DNA of 48,529 bases from Symbiobacterium terraclitae (lineage in GTDB: Bacteria > Bacillota > Sulfobacillia > Symbiobacteriales > Symbiobacteriaceae): the NCBI RefSeq assembly GCF_017874315.1, contig NZ_JAGGLG010000034.1, positions 1-48,529 on the forward strand. Reading direction: 5' to 3'. The translations under genes were made by a program, and so were the position numbers. Shown here piece by piece: positions 1 through 7,842 of this stretch. The notes below the pieces were generated by a model that had not been told where the DNA came from, did no database searches, and saw only the letters and a list, made by a program, of their open reading frames with translations. The number at the start of each line of letters is the position of its first letter. Positions within the stretch are counted from its first letter, which is position 1.

Positions 1-92
1 ATCGACTCGGAGTGCTTGACGAAACGCCGGATGCGTGACCCGCATGTCCGGTGTTGTGAGAGGCCGTAGGGCGACCCTACGGTCTACTCGAT
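1..92 (+). mobile_element. 3' end of a group II (class C-like) intron: domains V and VI
   Basis: The sequence folds as a catalytic domain V hairpin (about 22-57, GCCGGATGCG pairing with CGCATGTCCGG) followed by a domain VI stem (about 60-85, GGCCGTAGGG pairing with CCCTACGGTCT). The likely branch-point adenosine is A86, and the 3' end is the dinucleotide AT at 91-92. The reverse transcriptase part would lie upstream, outside the window. The opposite window end carries the 5' end of an intron in the same orientation. The class assignment rests on the style of domains V and VI and on the terminator-proximal insertion seen at the other end. Confidence 0.8.
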
Positions 93-120
93 CCCGAGGC
101 GGATCCGCATCCATTGGCCC

Positions 121-150
121 TTGACGACCACAAGATCACAGGAGTAGAAT
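121..150 (+). promoter_or_regulatory. Sigma-A type promoter
   Basis: TTGACG (121-126), an 18-base spacer, then TAGAAT (145-150). A transcript would start near 157. The promoter lies just downstream of the intron 3' end and about 280 bases before the mutS2-like start codon, so it may drive a small RNA, the fusion gene, or both by read-through. Confidence 0.6.
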
Positions 151-156
151 GAGACA

Positions 157-402
157 CGATCATGTGCGCGAAGGGGTTGTGTTTTGTGAGTGTTGTCGTT
201 CGGAGCGGGAAGGTGACAACCGCATAGCCCATCCGAACGGCGTAACCATGCCCCTTGCATCACCCGAAAGTGACGAGGAGCTGTGAGGCACGCCCTTGCA
301 GCTCTTTCTGTGTCCGGGGTTCGGCCTTCCCGCGCGCGGGCAGGCTTCCCTGTGACACGGCTCGTTTTCAGGCCGCGGGCAAGTACGCCCGCGGCCCTTT
401 TT
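157..402 (+). ncRNA. Possible structured small RNA or long leader of the mutS2-rsgA fusion gene
   Basis: No convincing protein lies here. The stretch is bounded by a sigma-A-like promoter and a strong intrinsic terminator. It can fold as a rod: AAGGGG (171-176) pairs with CCCCTT (251-256), and CGTTCGGA (197-204) pairs with TCCGAACG (232-239). A second hairpin, GAGCTG (278-283) with CAGCTC (299-304), is followed by TTTCT and could be an earlier end. I do not recognise tmRNA, RNase P RNA, SRP RNA or a common riboswitch. It could be an independent RNA or an attenuated leader for the gene at 434. Confidence 0.35.
371..402 (+). terminator. Intrinsic terminator upstream of the mutS2-like gene
   Basis: A perfect 10-base stem, GGCCGCGGGC (371-380) with GCCCGCGGCC (387-396), has a 6-base loop and is followed by CTTTTT. 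It lies only 31 bases before the start codon at 434, so it either ends a short RNA or attenuates the gene. Confidence 0.8.
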
Positions 403-433
403 CATGCCCGCCTTGCGAAGGAGGAGGTCCCCC

Positions 434-3178
434 ATGCACCAGCCCACCCTGACAGCCCTCGAGTTCCCCCGCATCCAGCAGGAGCTGGCCGCCCGGACGT
501 CCTGCCGGCTCGGCGCCGAGCTGGCCCTCGCCGCCGGCCCGCTGCCCTCGCTCGAGGCCGCCCGCGCCGTCCAGCAGGAGACCACGGAGGCCCGCGCTCT
601 GCTGGACGCCGGCCGCGCCATCCCCTTCGGCGGCATCCAGGACGTGCGCGGACCGGTCGAGCGGGCCGCCGCCGGAGGCGTCCTGACGGTCGAGCAGCTG
701 ACGGCTGTTGCCGACACGATCTACGGCTGCCGGACCCTGCACCGGTTCCTGACGCAGCACGCGGGGTCCGCCCCCCGCCTCGCCCGCTACGCCGAGCAGT
801 TCGGCCAGTTCGATCCCATCGAGGAGGAGATCCGCCGTTGCATCGAGCGGGGGACGGTCTCCGACCGGGCGTCGAGGGCCCTGCGGGAGATCCGGGGCGA
901 GATCGCCACGCTGGAGGGGCGCATCCAGGACCGGCTGCAGTCGCTGCTCAGGCAGCACCGGTCCCATCTGCAGGAGGCGCTGATCACCACCCGCAACGGC
1001 CGGTACGTCATCCCCATCAAGGCGAGCGCGCGGTCGCAGGTGCCCGGGACGGTGCACGGCGCCTCGGCCAGCGGCGCCACGCTCTTCGTCGAGCCCGAGG
1101 CCGTGGCGCGCCTCTCCGCCGAGCTGGAGACCTGGCGGGCGATGGAGGCGGCCGAGGTGGAGCAGGTGCTGACCAGGCTCTCGGGCCTGGTGGCCGAGCA
1201 GGCGGAGCGGCTGGCGGCGACGCTGGAAGCCGTGGCGCAACTGGACCTGATCGTCGCCCGGGGGAGGCTCAGCCAGGCCTGGGACGCCCGCCCGGTGCGC
1301 TGGAACGAGGCGGGGGAGGTGGACCTGATCGACGCCCGCCACCCGCTGCTGGGACCGCGGGCCATCGGCAACCGCATCCGCCTCAGCCCCGACCGCCGGA
1401 TGCTCATCGTCACCGGCCCCAACACCGGCGGCAAGACGCTGCTGCTCAAGACCCTGGGGCTGCTGGTCGCCATCGCCCAGTCGGGGATGCACGTCCCGGT
1501 GGGGGAGGGGTCCACCCTCTGCTTCTTCGACCAGCTCTTCGCCGACATCGGCGACCAGCAATCGCTGGAACAGTCGCTCAGCACCTTCTCCGGGCACATC
1601 GCCAACGTGGCGCCGATGCTGGCCGTGGCCGACCGGCGGACGCTGGTGCTGCTGGACGAGCTGGGCTCCGGCACCGACCCCCACGAGGGGACGGCGCTGG
1701 GCATCGCGCTGCTGGAGGCCTTCCAGGCGAAGGGGGCCTACGTGCTGGTGACCACGCATCTGCGGGAGATCAAGGAGTTCGGCCGCACCACCCCGGGCTG
1801 CCAGATCGCCGGCATGGGCTTCGACGGCGAGAGCCTGAAGCCCACCTATCGGCTGGTCTACGGCACGCTGGGTGAGAGCCACGGCCTGGAGATCGCCGGC
1901 CGGGCGGGGCTGCCCGCGGCGGTGGTGCAGCGGGCTCGGGAGCTGCTCTATGGGCGCCCCGGGGGCGGGTCCGAATCCCCTGCGCGGGAGGTTCGGCCTG
2001 CATCGGCCGTCCTGGTAACGCCGGGGGCTCCGTCCGAAGCCTCCACCCCGATGCAGCCGACAACTCAGCTGGCACCCGCAACCGCAAGGCCGCCCAGGGC
2101 TCCGTCCGAAGCCTCCACCCCGATGCAGCCGGCAACTCAGCTGGCATCCATGACCGCAACGTCGTGGGACGTCCGGCGTGAAACGGCCGTATCGACGCCG
2201 CTCGGGCCAGACCCTACCGGCACCTCCCTGACGCGTGCTCCCGCGTCAATCCTGGTTGCCTCCCCCGCCATGACGTCGGCGCCCCCACCGGACGCTACGG
2301 CGAGCGCGGCACCATCCCCTGGGTCCGGCCCGCTGGTCCTGGAGGCCGTATCCCCTCGCCGCTGCCGGACCTGGGACGGCGAGGCGGAGCGGGAGGTCAC
2401 CGTGGCGGAGTCGCTGCGGCGTGAGCTGCCCGACGGGCTTCTGCCGGGTGACCTGCCGGTCCTCCGGGGAGGGCAGATCGTCGCGGTCCGGCCCAGGCGC
2501 AACGCCCCGGCCTGGCGGGATGCGGACACCCAGCGGGAGACGCCTCTGGCGGCCAACGTCACCCGCCTGCTCATCCTGCTCTCCGCCCACAAGCCCGACT
2601 TTCACGCGTCCGTCCTCGCCCGGCACCTACTCTACGCCGAGTACCACGGGCTGGATGCGGCGGTGTGCATCACGAAGGCGGATATGGTCCAGCGGGGTCA
2701 GCTGGAGCGCTGGCTGGCGCCCTTCCGGAACGCCGGTGTGGAAACCCTGGCGGTCGACCTGACCAGCGACTCGGGGCTGGATGATCTCCGCCGCCTGCTG
2801 GTCGGAGGACAGACGGAGAGCGGGGTCCCGGCCATCCTGGCGAATCCGGGTGCGGGCAAGTCCACGCTCTACCAGCGGCTGGGCGCGGCTGAACCCAGAC
2901 GGGCGAAGGGTCCCTCGTACGAGGCGCGGGCGGTGCGGCTGCCCGGGACCGGATGGGTGATCGACCTGCCGTCGCTGCGGGACCTGGGGATGTGGAAACC
3001 GGACCTCCACGCGGGCCTGCGGGACTTCCGCCCCTTCGCCGCCCGTTGCCTTTCGCCGGGCTGCCTGCACCGAAACGAGAAGGGATGCGCAGTCCGGGCC
3101 GCGACCGAGGACGGCGAACTGAATGCCCGCCGGTATCACTTGTATCTCCAGTTGCTGAAGGCCCTGGGGTGGGGGTAG
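434..3178 (+). CDS. MutS2-family ATPase fused to an RsgA-like circularly permuted GTPase (914 aa)
   Basis: Start ATG 434 follows an AGGAGG site at about 420-427. Residues 1 to about 505 are a MutS2 core and ATPase, with Walker A GPNTGGKT near 328-335 and Walker B LVLLDELGSGTDP near 403-415. The KOW and Smr domains that normally end MutS2 are missing. After a Pro/Ala/Ser/Thr linker (about 506-633, with an internal 24-residue repeat) comes an RsgA-like region. It has an OB-fold-like part (about 634-700), G4 as TKAD (near 745), P-loop NPGAGKST (804-811) and the zinc motif C872-x4-C877-x-H879-x5-C885. Switch I lacks the usual RGRHTT motif and G3 reads DLPS instead of DTPG, so GTP hydrolysis may be altered. 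A normal rsgA lies at 7843-8721, so this is an additional paralogue. MutS2 is reported to act on collided ribosomes and RsgA on the 30S subunit; a joint ribosome role is inferred. Confidence 0.85.
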   Translation: MHQPTLTALEFPRIQQELAARTSCRLGAELALAAGPLPSLEAARAVQQETTEARALLDAGRAIPFGGIQDVRGPVERAAAGGVLTVEQLTAVADTIYGCRTLHRFLTQHAGSAPRLARYAEQFGQFDPIEEEIRRCIERGTVSDRASRALREIRGEIATLEGRIQDRLQSLLRQHRSHLQEALITTRNGRYVIPIKASARSQVPGTVHGASASGATLFVEPEAVARLSAELETWRAMEAAEVEQVLTRLSGLVAEQAERLAATLEAVAQLDLIVARGRLSQAWDARPVRWNEAGEVDLIDARHPLLGPRAIGNRIRLSPDRRMLIVTGPNTGGKTLLLKTLGLLVAIAQSGMHVPVGEGSTLCFFDQLFADIGDQQSLEQSLSTFSGHIANVAPMLAVADRRTLVLLDELGSGTDPHEGTALGIALLEAFQAKGAYVLVTTHLREIKEFGRTTPGCQIAGMGFDGESLKPTYRLVYGTLGESHGLEIAGRAGLPAAVVQRARELLYGRPGGGSESPAREVRPASAVLVTPGAPSEASTPMQPTTQLAPATARPPRAPSEASTPMQPATQLASMTATSWDVRRETAVSTPLGPDPTGTSLTRAPASILVASPAMTSAPPPDATASAAPSPGSGPLVLEAVSPRRCRTWDGEAEREVTVAESLRRELPDGLLPGDLPVLRGGQIVAVRPRRNAPAWRDADTQRETPLAANVTRLLILLSAHKPDFHASVLARHLLYAEYHGLDAAVCITKADMVQRGQLERWLAPFRNAGVETLAVDLTSDSGLDDLRRLLVGGQTESGVPAILANPGAGKSTLYQRLGAAEPRRAKGPSYEARAVRLPGTGWVIDLPSLRDLGMWKPDLHAGLRDFRPFAARCLSPGCLHRNEKGCAVRAATEDGELNARRYHLYLQLLKALGWG
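2025..2146 (+). repeat. 72-base direct repeat inside the fusion linker
   Basis: Two nearly identical stretches of about 48 bases start 72 bases apart (about 2028 and 2100). Both encode APSEASTPMQP followed by T/A-TQLA. The period is a whole number of codons, so the linker was lengthened in frame by duplication, between the MutS2 and RsgA-like parts. Confidence 0.8.
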
Positions 3179-3186
3179 GACGGGGG

Positions 3187-3441
3187 GCCAGGGAAATATG
3201 GGGAAAATCTCCTCGTAATTTTCACGAAATGCAGGGAGCTGCTCCCCCTATTCTGGCTGGAAGGCGGCTCCGAAGCTCCTCGGCACGGCACGCGGGCGAC
3301 AATCGCCGTCGAAGGTTGTCTGCCCGTGTCGAGCCATGTCGCCGCTGCGGTCTTCCCGACGCTGCGCGCAGCAGCTGCCGGGGAGATATGGGGAGATTTT
3401 CCCTGTATCTCGTGAAAAATAGGGTTCCGTTTTCCCCCTAT
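3187..3441 (+). repeat. Two imperfect copies of a ~60-base A/T-richer element
   Basis: Copies at about 3188-3250 and 3379-3440 share the order ATATGGGGA, a TTTCC/TCTCC block, TCGT, GAAA, AGGG and CCCCCTAT. They lie in the same orientation about 190 bases apart in an otherwise gene-free region. They are less GC-rich than their surroundings. I see no reading frame that explains them. Confidence 0.5.
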
Positions 3442-3498
3442 CGCGCGACGGACCGGCTGGTTGACAGACGGCCCGGGGCGGTCGACATAACGGCAGTA

Positions 3499-3537
3499 CC
3501 GGCTCCCCCACGGCGACGGTGGGGGAGCCGGGCTTTT
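3499..3537 (+). terminator. Strong hairpin terminator in the 3.2-4.0 kb gap
   Basis: CCGGCTCCCCCAC (3499-3511) pairs perfectly with GTGGGGGAGCCGG (3519-3531) and is followed by GCTTTTCC. It lies about 320 bases after the fusion gene. A TTGACA (3461-3466) with a poor -10 sits just upstream, so it may end a very short transcript or the fusion-gene mRNA. Confidence 0.6.
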
Positions 3538-3722
3538 CCCGGCGCCGCGTTCGTCCCGACCGTGGGCGGGCCGCGAATGCCGTGGAGACTCCCTCCTGGG
3601 CCTGCGGCGTGGGTGCAGCGTTGCGCCGACGCCGCCCTGACGGCAGCGATGGAACGTTGCCTCCGATGCTGCCCCATCTGGAAGAGGACTTGTGTGAAAC
3701 GCCCCCTCGGCGCGGCGGCGGA

Positions 3723-3915
3723 GCCACAGCGCTTCGCTTGATGCGACGCCACCGGCTCGACGAGGCTGGCGCAGCGCTTCGCCTGATGCTGCGCCACCGG
3801 CCCGGCGAGGGCTGGCGCAGCGCTTCGCCTGATGCTGCGCCACCGGCCCGGCGAGGCTGGCGCAGCGCTTCGCCTGATGCCGCGCCACCGGCCCGGCGAG
3901 GCGGGCGCAGCGTCT
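3723..3915. repeat. 45-46 base tandem repeat, about four copies
   Basis: The motif GCGCAGCGCTTCGCCTGATG followed by a CGCCACCGGCCCGGCGAGG block recurs with starts near 3723, 3769, 3815 and 3860, and a partial fifth at 3905. The first copy is the most diverged. The period of 45-46 bases keeps several frames open, but none of the resulting ORFs has a ribosome binding site or recognisable protein, so I read it as non-coding. Confidence 0.8.
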
Positions 3916-3993
3916 CCCCCGCCCCCGAAGGCAGAGGCGCCCTGACGTGGCCCCCGCCTCGGGGGCCGTCCTACCCCTGGCACCACGAAACGT

Positions 3994-4022
3994 TTGCCGA
4001 ACCGGCGCCGCCGGGGTAAACT
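3994..4022 (+). promoter_or_regulatory. Promoter of the rlmN-prpC-prkC operon
   Basis: TTGCCG (3994-3999), a 17-base spacer and TAAACT (4017-4022). Transcription would start near 4029. The same -10 hexamer with a 17-base spacer precedes birA at 38572. Confidence 0.65.
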
Positions 4023-4073
4023 CAAAGGTAGACCTTATCTCCAATGGAATCGCTTCGAACGGGAGGGCCCCTA

Positions 4074-5189
4074 TTGCAGGAACCCGGCTACATGCCGCTG
4101 AAGATTGCCGACCCGGCGCTGCTGTTCGAGGCGCTGGGCAAGACGCCCCTGGTGGGCATGACGCCTGACGAGATGGCCGACCTGCTGGCGGAGCTGGGGG
4201 AGCCCCGGTTCCGGGCCAGGCAGCTGTTCCAGTGGGTCTACCAGAAGGGCGTCAAGGACTTTGCTGCGATGACGAACCTGCCGGCCAGGCTGCGGGAGCG
4301 GCTGGCCGAGCGGACCATCCTCCGGCTCCTCGAGACCGAGACCGCCCAGTACGACCAGAAGACCAGCACCACCAAGTTCCTCTTCCGCCTGCACGACGGG
4401 TCGAAGGTGGAATCGGTGCTGATGCGGCAGTCGTGGGGCAACTCGGTCTGCATCACCACCCAGGTGGGCTGCCGGATGGGCTGCACCTTCTGCGCCTCCA
4501 CCGTGGGCGGGCTGGTGCGGAACTTGACGGCGGGGGAGATCGTCGATCAGATTGTGATGATGCAGCGGGAGCTGCCGGAGGGCGAGCGGGTCAGCTCGGT
4601 GGTGCTGATGGGCTCCGGCGAGCCGCTCGAGAACTACGACCACGTGCTGAGGGCGATCCGCCTCATGCACGAGCCCGACGGCCTGAACATCGGCTACCGC
4701 CACATCACGATCTCCACGTCGGGCATCGTGCCCGGCATGCTGAAGCTGGCGGAGGAGGGGCTGCCCATCACCCTGGCGCTCTCCCTGCACGCACCCACCA
4801 ACGAGCTGCGCCGGCAGCTGATGCCGGTGGCCCGCATCTGGCCCATCGAGGAGGTGCTCGCAGCCGCCCGGGCGTACGGCGAGAAGACCGGCAGACGGGT
4901 GACCTACGAGTACATCCTCATCGAAGAGGTCAACGACGGCCCGGAGGAGGCGGCGGCCCTCGCCCGCCTGCTGAAGGGCTCGCTGGCCCACGTGAACCTG
5001 ATTCCCATGAACCCCGTGGACGAACGGCCGCAGTACCGGCGGCCGGGTCAGGAACGCGTCAACCGGTTCAAGGCGATCCTCGAGTCCAGCGGAGTTGCCA
5101 CCACGGTGCGCCGGTCGATGGGCGGTGAGATCGACGCCGCCTGTGGCCAGCTGCGGAACCGTGCGCAGCGCAGGCAGCAGAGGAGATGA
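4074..5189 (+). CDS. rlmN: 23S rRNA (adenine2503-C2)-methyltransferase RlmN (371 aa)
   Basis: A radical SAM enzyme that methylates C2 of A2503 in 23S rRNA (and A37 of some tRNAs). The [4Fe-4S]-binding motif C-x3-C-x2-C appears as CRMGCTFC. The C-terminal SMGGEIDAACGQL carries the cysteine that becomes methylated in this family. I chose TTG 4074 because GGGAGGG (4060-4066) lies 7 bases upstream; an in-frame ATG at 4044 lies almost at the predicted transcription start and has no such site, and another ATG follows at 4092. The prpC start follows 7 bases after the stop, as expected for one operon. Confidence 0.92.
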   Translation: MQEPGYMPLKIADPALLFEALGKTPLVGMTPDEMADLLAELGEPRFRARQLFQWVYQKGVKDFAAMTNLPARLRERLAERTILRLLETETAQYDQKTSTTKFLFRLHDGSKVESVLMRQSWGNSVCITTQVGCRMGCTFCASTVGGLVRNLTAGEIVDQIVMMQRELPEGERVSSVVLMGSGEPLENYDHVLRAIRLMHEPDGLNIGYRHITISTSGIVPGMLKLAEEGLPITLALSLHAPTNELRRQLMPVARIWPIEEVLAAARAYGEKTGRRVTYEYILIEEVNDGPEEAAALARLLKGSLAHVNLIPMNPVDERPQYRRPGQERVNRFKAILESSGVATTVRRSMGGEIDAACGQLRNRAQRRQQRR

Positions 5190-5196
5190 GACCACG

Positions 5197-5943
5197 GTGA
5201 GGCTGGTGTTCAGCGAGCGGACCGATCCCGGCAGAGTCAGGCCCAGCAACCAGGATGCCTACGTGTTCGACCCGCTCTGCGTTCCCGGCGGGGGCGCCCT
5301 GATGGCGGTCGCGGACGGGATGGGCGGCTACGACGGCGGCGAGGTGGCCTCACAACTGGCCATCACGACGCTGCGTAACCACGTGCTGCCCCGGGTCGAG
5401 GCGTGGGCCCGCGAGGGAACGATCGGCCAGGGCCTGACCGAGGCCATCCACGCGGCCAACCGGGCCATTCTGGACGCGCAGCTGACCCACGCCGAACTGG
5501 CCCAGATGGGCACGACCATCACCGCGGTCATCGCCGCGTCGGGACGCCTGTACGTCGGCCACGTGGGCGACAGCAAGGCGTTCCTGATCAGCGGCGAGCA
5601 CGCCCGCCAGATCACCTCGGACCACAACGTCGCCGGGGAGCTGCTCCAGCGCGGCCACCTGACCCTCGAGGAGGCGGCCATCCACCCCCAGCGCCACGTG
5701 CTCACCCGCGCCCTCGGCGTGCGGGACGACCTCCGCGTGGACCAGCTGGAGCTGGAGTGGGCCCCGGGTGACATCCTGCTGCTCTGCACCGACGGGCTCT
5801 CGAGCCTGGTGAGCCTCCGCGAGATCCAGGAAGCAGCCAATCAGCATGACCCCGAGGCGCTGGCCGACTGGCTGGTCAGCCTGGCCAACAGCCGCGGGGG
5901 CCACGACAACATCACTGTGCTTGCCGCCAGGTGGGAGGGATAA
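5197..5943 (+). CDS. prpC: PP2C-type serine/threonine phosphatase (PrpC/Stp) (248 aa)
   Basis: A metal-dependent PPM phosphatase that removes phosphate from Ser/Thr residues, the partner of the adjacent PASTA kinase. Visible PP2C motifs are RVRPSNQDA near the start, VADGMGGYDGGEVAS, GTTITAVI, VGHVGDSKAFLI, CTDGLSSLV and the final GGHDNITVL, whose aspartates bind Mn/Mg. Length is normal for PrpC. GTG 5197 is chosen because AGGAGATGAG (5181-5190) sits just upstream; longer in-frame versions run into rlmN. The kinase begins 6 bases after the stop. Confidence 0.92.
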   Translation: MRLVFSERTDPGRVRPSNQDAYVFDPLCVPGGGALMAVADGMGGYDGGEVASQLAITTLRNHVLPRVEAWAREGTIGQGLTEAIHAANRAILDAQLTHAELAQMGTTITAVIAASGRLYVGHVGDSKAFLISGEHARQITSDHNVAGELLQRGHLTLEEAAIHPQRHVLTRALGVRDDLRVDQLELEWAPGDILLLCTDGLSSLVSLREIQEAANQHDPEALADWLVSLANSRGGHDNITVLAARWEG

Positions 5944-5949
5944 CTGCCC

Positions 5950-7824
5950 TTGATCGGCAGAGTACTCGGCAACCGCTACAGACTTGAAGAGCGCATCGGC
6001 GGCGGCGGTATGGCCCTGGTCTTCCGGGCGACCGATCTACAGCTGGGCCGGGAGGTGGCCGTCAAGATCCTGCGCGGCCAGTTCGGCGCAGACGACGAGT
6101 TCGTGCGCCGCTTCCGCCGGGAGGCGCAGAACGCTGCCAGCCTGTCGCACCCCAACATCGTGCAGACCTTCGATGTGGGCGAGGATGGCGACACGTACTA
6201 TATTGTGATGGAACTGGTCACGGGCAGGACGCTCAAGGCGCTCATCCAGGAGCAGGGGCCGCTACCCGTGGCTGAAGCCGCGCGCATCGGCATCGCCATC
6301 GCCGATGCGCTGGCCCACGCCCACGCCCAGCGCATCGTCCACCGGGACATCAAGCCCCACAACATCCTGCTGGGGCAGGACGGGCGCGTGAAGGTCGCCG
6401 ACTTCGGCATCGCCCGGGCCGTCACCACCGACACCGTCACCCGCACCGGGGCCATGATGGGCTCCGCGCACTACTTCAGCCCCGAGCAGGCCGACGGCCA
6501 GCCGGCCGGGGAGAAGTCCGACCTCTACTCGCTGGGCGTCGTCCTCTACGAGATGGTCACCGGCACCCTCCCGTTCCAGGGGGAGAGCCCCATCACGGTG
6601 GCGCTCAAGCACCTCAGGGAGCGCGTTCAGCCTCCCTCGCAGCTGAACCCCGAGGTGCCCGCCGAGATGGACGAGATCATCCTGCGGGCGATGGAGAAGG
6701 AGCCGGACGACCGGTTCGACAGCGCCGTGCAGATGCGGGACGCCCTGGCCGACTTCCTCCAGCTGCACCTGGCGGGGCAGTCGCACATCCAGAGCGGCGA
6801 CTTCCCCACCATGGACGTGCGGGCGACCCGGGGCCGGCGGGCGACGGCGAAGCAGAAGCGCGACCCGGAGGCTGCCGCCCGGCGCGCACGGCGCCGCACC
6901 ATCGTCATCGTGTCGCTCGTGCTCGTCGTGCTGCTCGGCGGGCTGGGGGCCGCCGGCTGGGCCCTCTGGAACTTCCTCGACGTGCCCGAGGTGCAGGTGC
7001 CGCCCATCGTGGGCGTGCACATCACCCAGGCGGAGGAGCTGCTGCGCGCGGCGAACCTGCAGCGCACCATCGTCTCCGAGCGCCACAGCGACCTCGAGCT
7101 CAACTACATCCTCGAGGCCCGCCCCGAGCCCGGCTCCATGGTGAAGCAGGGCGCCGTGATCGAGCTGGTCGTCTCCAAGGGGCCCGAGACCGTGGAGCTG
7201 CCCGACGTGGTCGGCATGCACATCGACCAGGCCCGGGCCACGCTGAAGTCCGAGCGGTTCGACGTCGACAAGGTGACGGAGGAGTACTCCAACCGGCCGG
7301 CCGGCGAGGTGATCTTCCAGGCGCCGGCGGCGCGGACGCCCCTGAAGGTCGGCTCGAAGGTGAACCTGACCGTCTCGCTGGGCCCGCTGAAGGTGCCCAA
7401 GGTGGTCGGCATGACCCGGGAGGATGCCGTGAAGGCGCTGACGGACGCGGGGCTGCAGCCCGGCACCGTCGACGAGCAGCCCAACGCCGCGCCGGCGGGC
7501 ACGGTCCTGTCGACCGTCCCTGCCGAGGGGACGCAGGTGACGGCCGGCCAGCGCGTCGACCTGGTGGTCTCCTCCGGGCCTGAACTCCTGGGTACGACGT
7601 TCGTGCAGCCCCTGACGGTGCCCGTCGCACCCACGCAGACGGCCCGCTTCACCGTGGTCCTGGTGGACCAGATCGACGGCGAGGCGGAGCCCGAGGAGCG
7701 GGTCCTGGTGGACGAGGAGATGCAGGGCGGCCGGCAGGTCATCGTCTCCGACAAGTACTACGGCGATGCCTATCTGATTGTCTACGTCGATGGTGTGGAA
7801 CGTGTGCGTGTACCGCTCAGGTGA
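5950..7824 (+). CDS. prkC: Membrane Ser/Thr kinase with three PASTA domains (PrkC) (624 aa)
   Basis: A eukaryotic-type kinase that senses muropeptides or cell-wall state in Firmicutes and also influences spore germination. Residues about 10-270 are the kinase domain: glycine loop GGGGMA, catalytic lysine K39 in VAVKIL, HRDIKPHN (Asp near 134) and DFG in VADFGIARA. A basic stretch is followed by a membrane segment (TIVIVSLVLVVLLGGLGAAG) near residue 320. The outer part has three PASTA repeats, each opening like VPPIVG, LPDVVG or VPKVVG, then a beta-rich tail of about 80 residues that I do not recognise. Start TTG 5950 is supported by GGGAGGG at about 5933-5939. Confidence 0.95.
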   Translation: MIGRVLGNRYRLEERIGGGGMALVFRATDLQLGREVAVKILRGQFGADDEFVRRFRREAQNAASLSHPNIVQTFDVGEDGDTYYIVMELVTGRTLKALIQEQGPLPVAEAARIGIAIADALAHAHAQRIVHRDIKPHNILLGQDGRVKVADFGIARAVTTDTVTRTGAMMGSAHYFSPEQADGQPAGEKSDLYSLGVVLYEMVTGTLPFQGESPITVALKHLRERVQPPSQLNPEVPAEMDEIILRAMEKEPDDRFDSAVQMRDALADFLQLHLAGQSHIQSGDFPTMDVRATRGRRATAKQKRDPEAAARRARRRTIVIVSLVLVVLLGGLGAAGWALWNFLDVPEVQVPPIVGVHITQAEELLRAANLQRTIVSERHSDLELNYILEARPEPGSMVKQGAVIELVVSKGPETVELPDVVGMHIDQARATLKSERFDVDKVTEEYSNRPAGEVIFQAPAARTPLKVGSKVNLTVSLGPLKVPKVVGMTREDAVKALTDAGLQPGTVDEQPNAAPAGTVLSTVPAEGTQVTAGQRVDLVVSSGPELLGTTFVQPLTVPVAPTQTARFTVVLVDQIDGEAEPEERVLVDEEMQGGRQVIVSDKYYGDAYLIVYVDGVERVRVPLR

Positions 7825-7842
7825 AAGAGGTGGGGTCCTGGT

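Larger units (their letters stand above)
3179..3993. other. Gene-free region between the fusion gene and rlmN
   Basis: About 800 bases with no supportable gene on either strand. It contains the paired A/T-richer elements, the strong hairpin at 3499-3537 and the 45-base tandem repeats, each listed separately. Long open frames on both strands here arise from high GC and repeat periodicity. Confidence 0.65.

Noticed and set aside
205-225. T-box-like sequence AGGTGACAACCGC
   Set aside because: It only loosely resembles AGGGTGGNACCGCG, the terminator lies about 150 bases away instead of overlapping it, and the downstream gene is not an aminoacylation or amino acid gene.
368-1882. Long reverse-strand ORF opposite the mutS2 part
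   Set aside because: An antisense shadow of a strong coding gene in high-GC DNA; His/Leu/Gln-rich with no recognisable domain.
3519-4019. Repeat-containing protein ORF before rlmN, and reverse-strand ORFs over the same place
   Set aside because: No start signals, biased composition, and the same repeat reads equally well in several frames.
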